Shown piece by piece: positions 44,623-46,818 of a stretch of 46,818 nt of DNA. This DNA is from Candidatus Pacearchaeota archaeon (GTDB lineage: Archaea > Nanobdellota > Nanobdellia > Pacearchaeales > GW2011-AR1): contig JACPLR010000026.1 of NCBI GenBank assembly GCA_016186425.1, forward strand, positions 1-46,818, read 5' to 3'. The stretch's first letter is position 1; every line of letters begins with the position of its first letter. Position numbers and translations under genes: made by a program. The notes under the pieces are model-generated. The model was given only the letters and a program-made list of their open reading frames with translations. It did not search any database and was not told the DNA's origin.

Positions 44623-46083
44623 TCATTTTGTTGCAGGACATTTTTTATTTTCACTCCATTTTCTTTTTGATTTAATACTTGCTATTACACAAGCAATTTC
44701 ATCGTAGGTTATCAAATCGTCTTTTAATCTCTTTTTAATATCCTTTAATCTTTCTTTATAACTATAAGTTTTATTTAGGATTTTATGTATTTTTTCTCTT
44801 GATAAAATTTCCCAGACAGATAATTGTTTATATTCTATTAAATTAATTAAATGCCTCCAAACAGTAGCTTCTTTGATTCTCTCTTTAATTGCAATTTCTT
44901 TTATGCTCAGACCATTTTTATAATGAAATAATGTTTTTTGAACAGAAAATAATAATTCACTTTCCTTAACTCTCTTGATATAATTTGCGTAATTTTTCTT
45001 ATTATGAACTAATAACTTTTCCCCATGAGAAAAGTTTTTATTGAAATTTCGAATCAAATGTTTTCTATACTTATGAGTGTTCGCATGTGAACAATAAGCC
45101 AGCCATCCTTCTAATGATTCAAGGGCTTTTTCTCTTCCAATAATTCCTTCGTCAAATAATATTCTGAGATGGTTATATTTTCTTTCAAAATTCTTTAAAT
45201 TACTCTTTCTTATAAGTTTGTGATAGTAGAAAATTCTAAACCCTAGAAAGTTTATTCCACCACTTAATTTTAGAACATGAGACTTGCTGGGATGCAATTC
45301 TATTTTTAATTTATCTTTTAGAAAATCATTAATCTTAATTTTCCATTCTTCAAGCTGTTCTTTTGACTCATGTAAGATAACAAAATCATCAACATACCTG
45401 ATATAATACTTAACTTTCAATTTATGTTTTACAAATTGGTCTAATTTATTCAGATAAAGATTTGCGAAGAATTGGCTTGTTAAGTTACCCAAAGGCATTC
45501 CTTTATTTCTGATATGATAAGATTGGCTTCGCCCCCCCCCGATTTGGTTATTTTTTAATATTTGCTTAATTAACCAAATAACTTTTTCGTCTGCGACTTT
45601 TGTTCTTATTATCTTTATTAAAATTTCATGATTAATTTCTTCAAAATAATGCTTAATATCAGCTTTCAAAACATAACATTCCCTTGTATTATTTCTAGAT
45701 ATTTTTCTTTTGAATTCATCAAATCTTTTTATAGCTTTTAGAGTTCCTTTTCCTATTTGATTGGCATAAGAATCATAAATAAAACCTTTTTCAAATATAG
45801 GCATTATAATTAGACATAGTGCATGATAAATAATTCTATCTCTGAAAGCAGATTTTGAGATTTTGCGTGTTTTTGGGTCTCTTAATATGAATGTTTTTAA
45901 TACATAAGGCTCATAAGATTGATTTTTTAGTTCTTTTTGTAATTTGCTTAAGTTATTTTTAAGATTTTTCTGAAAACGCTTTACATATCTTCTTTTAGTT
46001 TTCCCTCTTTTAGCATTTTGCCAAGCCATTAGAAGATTGTTATCATCATATATTTTAGAGTAAATGTTATTATTAATATCCAT
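44623..46083 (-). CDS. DGR reverse transcriptase with C-terminal HTH_40-like extension
   Basis: GMPLGNLTSQFFANLYLNKLDQF (DGR LGxxxSQ), YIRYVDDFVIL, HPSKSHVLKLSGGINFLGFRIF; tail LSIKEIAIKERIKEATVWRHLINLIEYKQLSVWEIL. Confidence 0.95.
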   Translation of the reverse strand: MDINNNIYSKIYDDNNLLMAWQNAKRGKTKRRYVKRFQKNLKNNLSKLQKELKNQSYEPYVLKTFILRDPKTRKISKSAFRDRIIYHALCLIIMPIFEKGFIYDSYANQIGKGTLKAIKRFDEFKRKISRNNTRECYVLKADIKHYFEEINHEILIKIIRTKVADEKVIWLIKQILKNNQIGGGRSQSYHIRNKGMPLGNLTSQFFANLYLNKLDQFVKHKLKVKYYIRYVDDFVILHESKEQLEEWKIKINDFLKDKLKIELHPSKSHVLKLSGGINFLGFRIFYYHKLIRKSNLKNFERKYNHLRILFDEGIIGREKALESLEGWLAYCSHANTHKYRKHLIRNFNKNFSHGEKLLVHNKKNYANYIKRVKESELLFSVQKTLFHYKNGLSIKEIAIKERIKEATVWRHLINLIEYKQLSVWEILSREKIHKILNKTYSYKERLKDIKKRLKDDLITYDEIACVIASIKSKRKWSENKKCPATK

Positions 46084-46133
46084 TTTTTTAATGTAATCTT
46101 CAGATTAATAAACCCTTCTTATATTTTTTCTTC

Positions 46134-46185
46134 CCGTCGCCAAAAAATGCCAATTTACCGACGGAAAAAGGCATTTTGTCGATGG
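46134..46185. promoter_or_regulatory. inverted repeats upstream of the RT gene
   Basis: CCGTCGccaaAAAATGCC aattta CCGACGG aaaaa GGCATTTTgtCGATGG. Confidence 0.5.
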
Positions 46186-46286
46186 AAAGGTTTTTAAAGC
46201 AAAGTATCTTTTTTGAAAGGGAAATAGAGCGAAAAAATTGATCTAAAACTGGTCTAAATCTAAATTCTATTTTCTACTTGCTAAAA

Positions 46287-46460
46287 ATGGCAGATGAATT
46301 ATTTAATCTTAATAGAACCTATAGAAAAGCTTATAAATATGGGCATAATGGTAATTATAACATGATCCCCAGTGATCCTAATGGGTCGCTGGATGAGTCT
46401 TTTTTTAATTTTAATCTTTCAATTCATATTTTGGCTATAGGAGGGCTTTATCATGGATAA
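46287..46460 (+). CDS. hypothetical short protein
   Basis: MADELFNLNRTYRKAYKYGHNGNYNMIPSDPNGSLDESF... Confidence 0.45.
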   Translation: MADELFNLNRTYRKAYKYGHNGNYNMIPSDPNGSLDESFFNFNLSIHILAIGGLYHG

Positions 46461-46818
46461 AACTCTTGTTTTCTTGGATGCAGGTTTTTTGTCTAAACTT
46501 TCTAAACATTTTGGCAAAGGCCAATATTTAAAATATGATATTATTAAATTTGCTAAGAATTTAGCTGAAAAACAAAATTTGCTTTGCGAAAAGATTTTTT
46601 ATTATACTGCCCCCCCATTTCAAAGCGAGAAACCTACTAAAGAGGAATCTAATAGATATAAAAAATATGAGAATTTTATAACAAAACTTTCTAAAAATAA
46701 GATTATTTCAGTAAGAGAAGGCAGATGCCAAAGGCTAAAATTTAATGATTACTTTATTTTCAAACAAAAAGCTGTAGATTCTTTAGTTGTTATAGATTTA
46801 TTATCTGTTCCAATAGAT
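46453..46818 (+). CDS. NYN/PIN-like (LabA/DUF88) protein, truncated by window end
   Basis: MDKTLVFLDAGFLSKLSKHFG...CEKIFYYTAPPFQSEKPT...KAVDSLVVIDLLS: DxG start and (D)S.. pattern of NYN domains. Confidence 0.7.
   Translation, partial: MDKTLVFLDAGFLSKLSKHFGKGQYLKYDIIKFAKNLAEKQNLLCEKIFYYTAPPFQSEKPTKEESNRYKKYENFITKLSKNKIISVREGRCQRLKFNDYFIFKQKAVDSLVVIDLLSVPID

Noticed and set aside
44513-44707. 64-aa plus-strand ORF across the TR
   Set aside because: Reads the noncoding TR and then the antisense of the RT C-terminus; open frame is a by-product of the TR copying coding sequence

Overview
AT-rich archaeal chromosome segment, probably from a DPANN lineage (Woesearchaeota/Pacearchaeota-like; inferred from gene content only). 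Evidence for archaea: thermosome, ribosomal proteins L10e, L35Ae, L7Ae, S28e and L24e, Kae1, archaeal-type tRNA introns and a C1-G72 tRNA-Tyr. Most of the window is housekeeping and small hypothetical genes. The main discovery is at 43.5-46.1 kb: a compact diversity-generating retroelement (DGR). A 263-aa target gene carries an 89-bp variable repeat (VR, 44064-44152). An 89-bp template repeat (TR, 44532-44620) differs from it at 9 positions, and all 9 are adenines in the TR. A convergent reverse transcriptase (44623-46083) carries the DGR-type LGNLTSQ and YVDD motifs and has a C-terminal extension resembling the HTH_40 domain of RecQ helicases. Other notable structure: (i) a modular family of hairpin repeats dispersed between genes, which also makes up most of the 60-nt intron of tRNA-Gly(GCC) and part of the 113-nt intron of tRNA-Tyr(GTA); (ii) a second dispersed, imperfectly palindromic intergenic repeat; (iii) an IS5-like element with an in-phase A_AAA_AAA -1 slippery site that splits a kinase-like gene, which reconstructs in frame when the IS and one TAT copy are removed; (iv) an IS200-type element inserted at the overlap of a putative antitoxin/RelE-like toxin operon; (v) a toxin-like gene with an in-frame stop next to an intact DUF2283 gene; (vi) a frameshift in kae1 at a conserved motif. 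All calls were made by reading the sequence; no database search was run.
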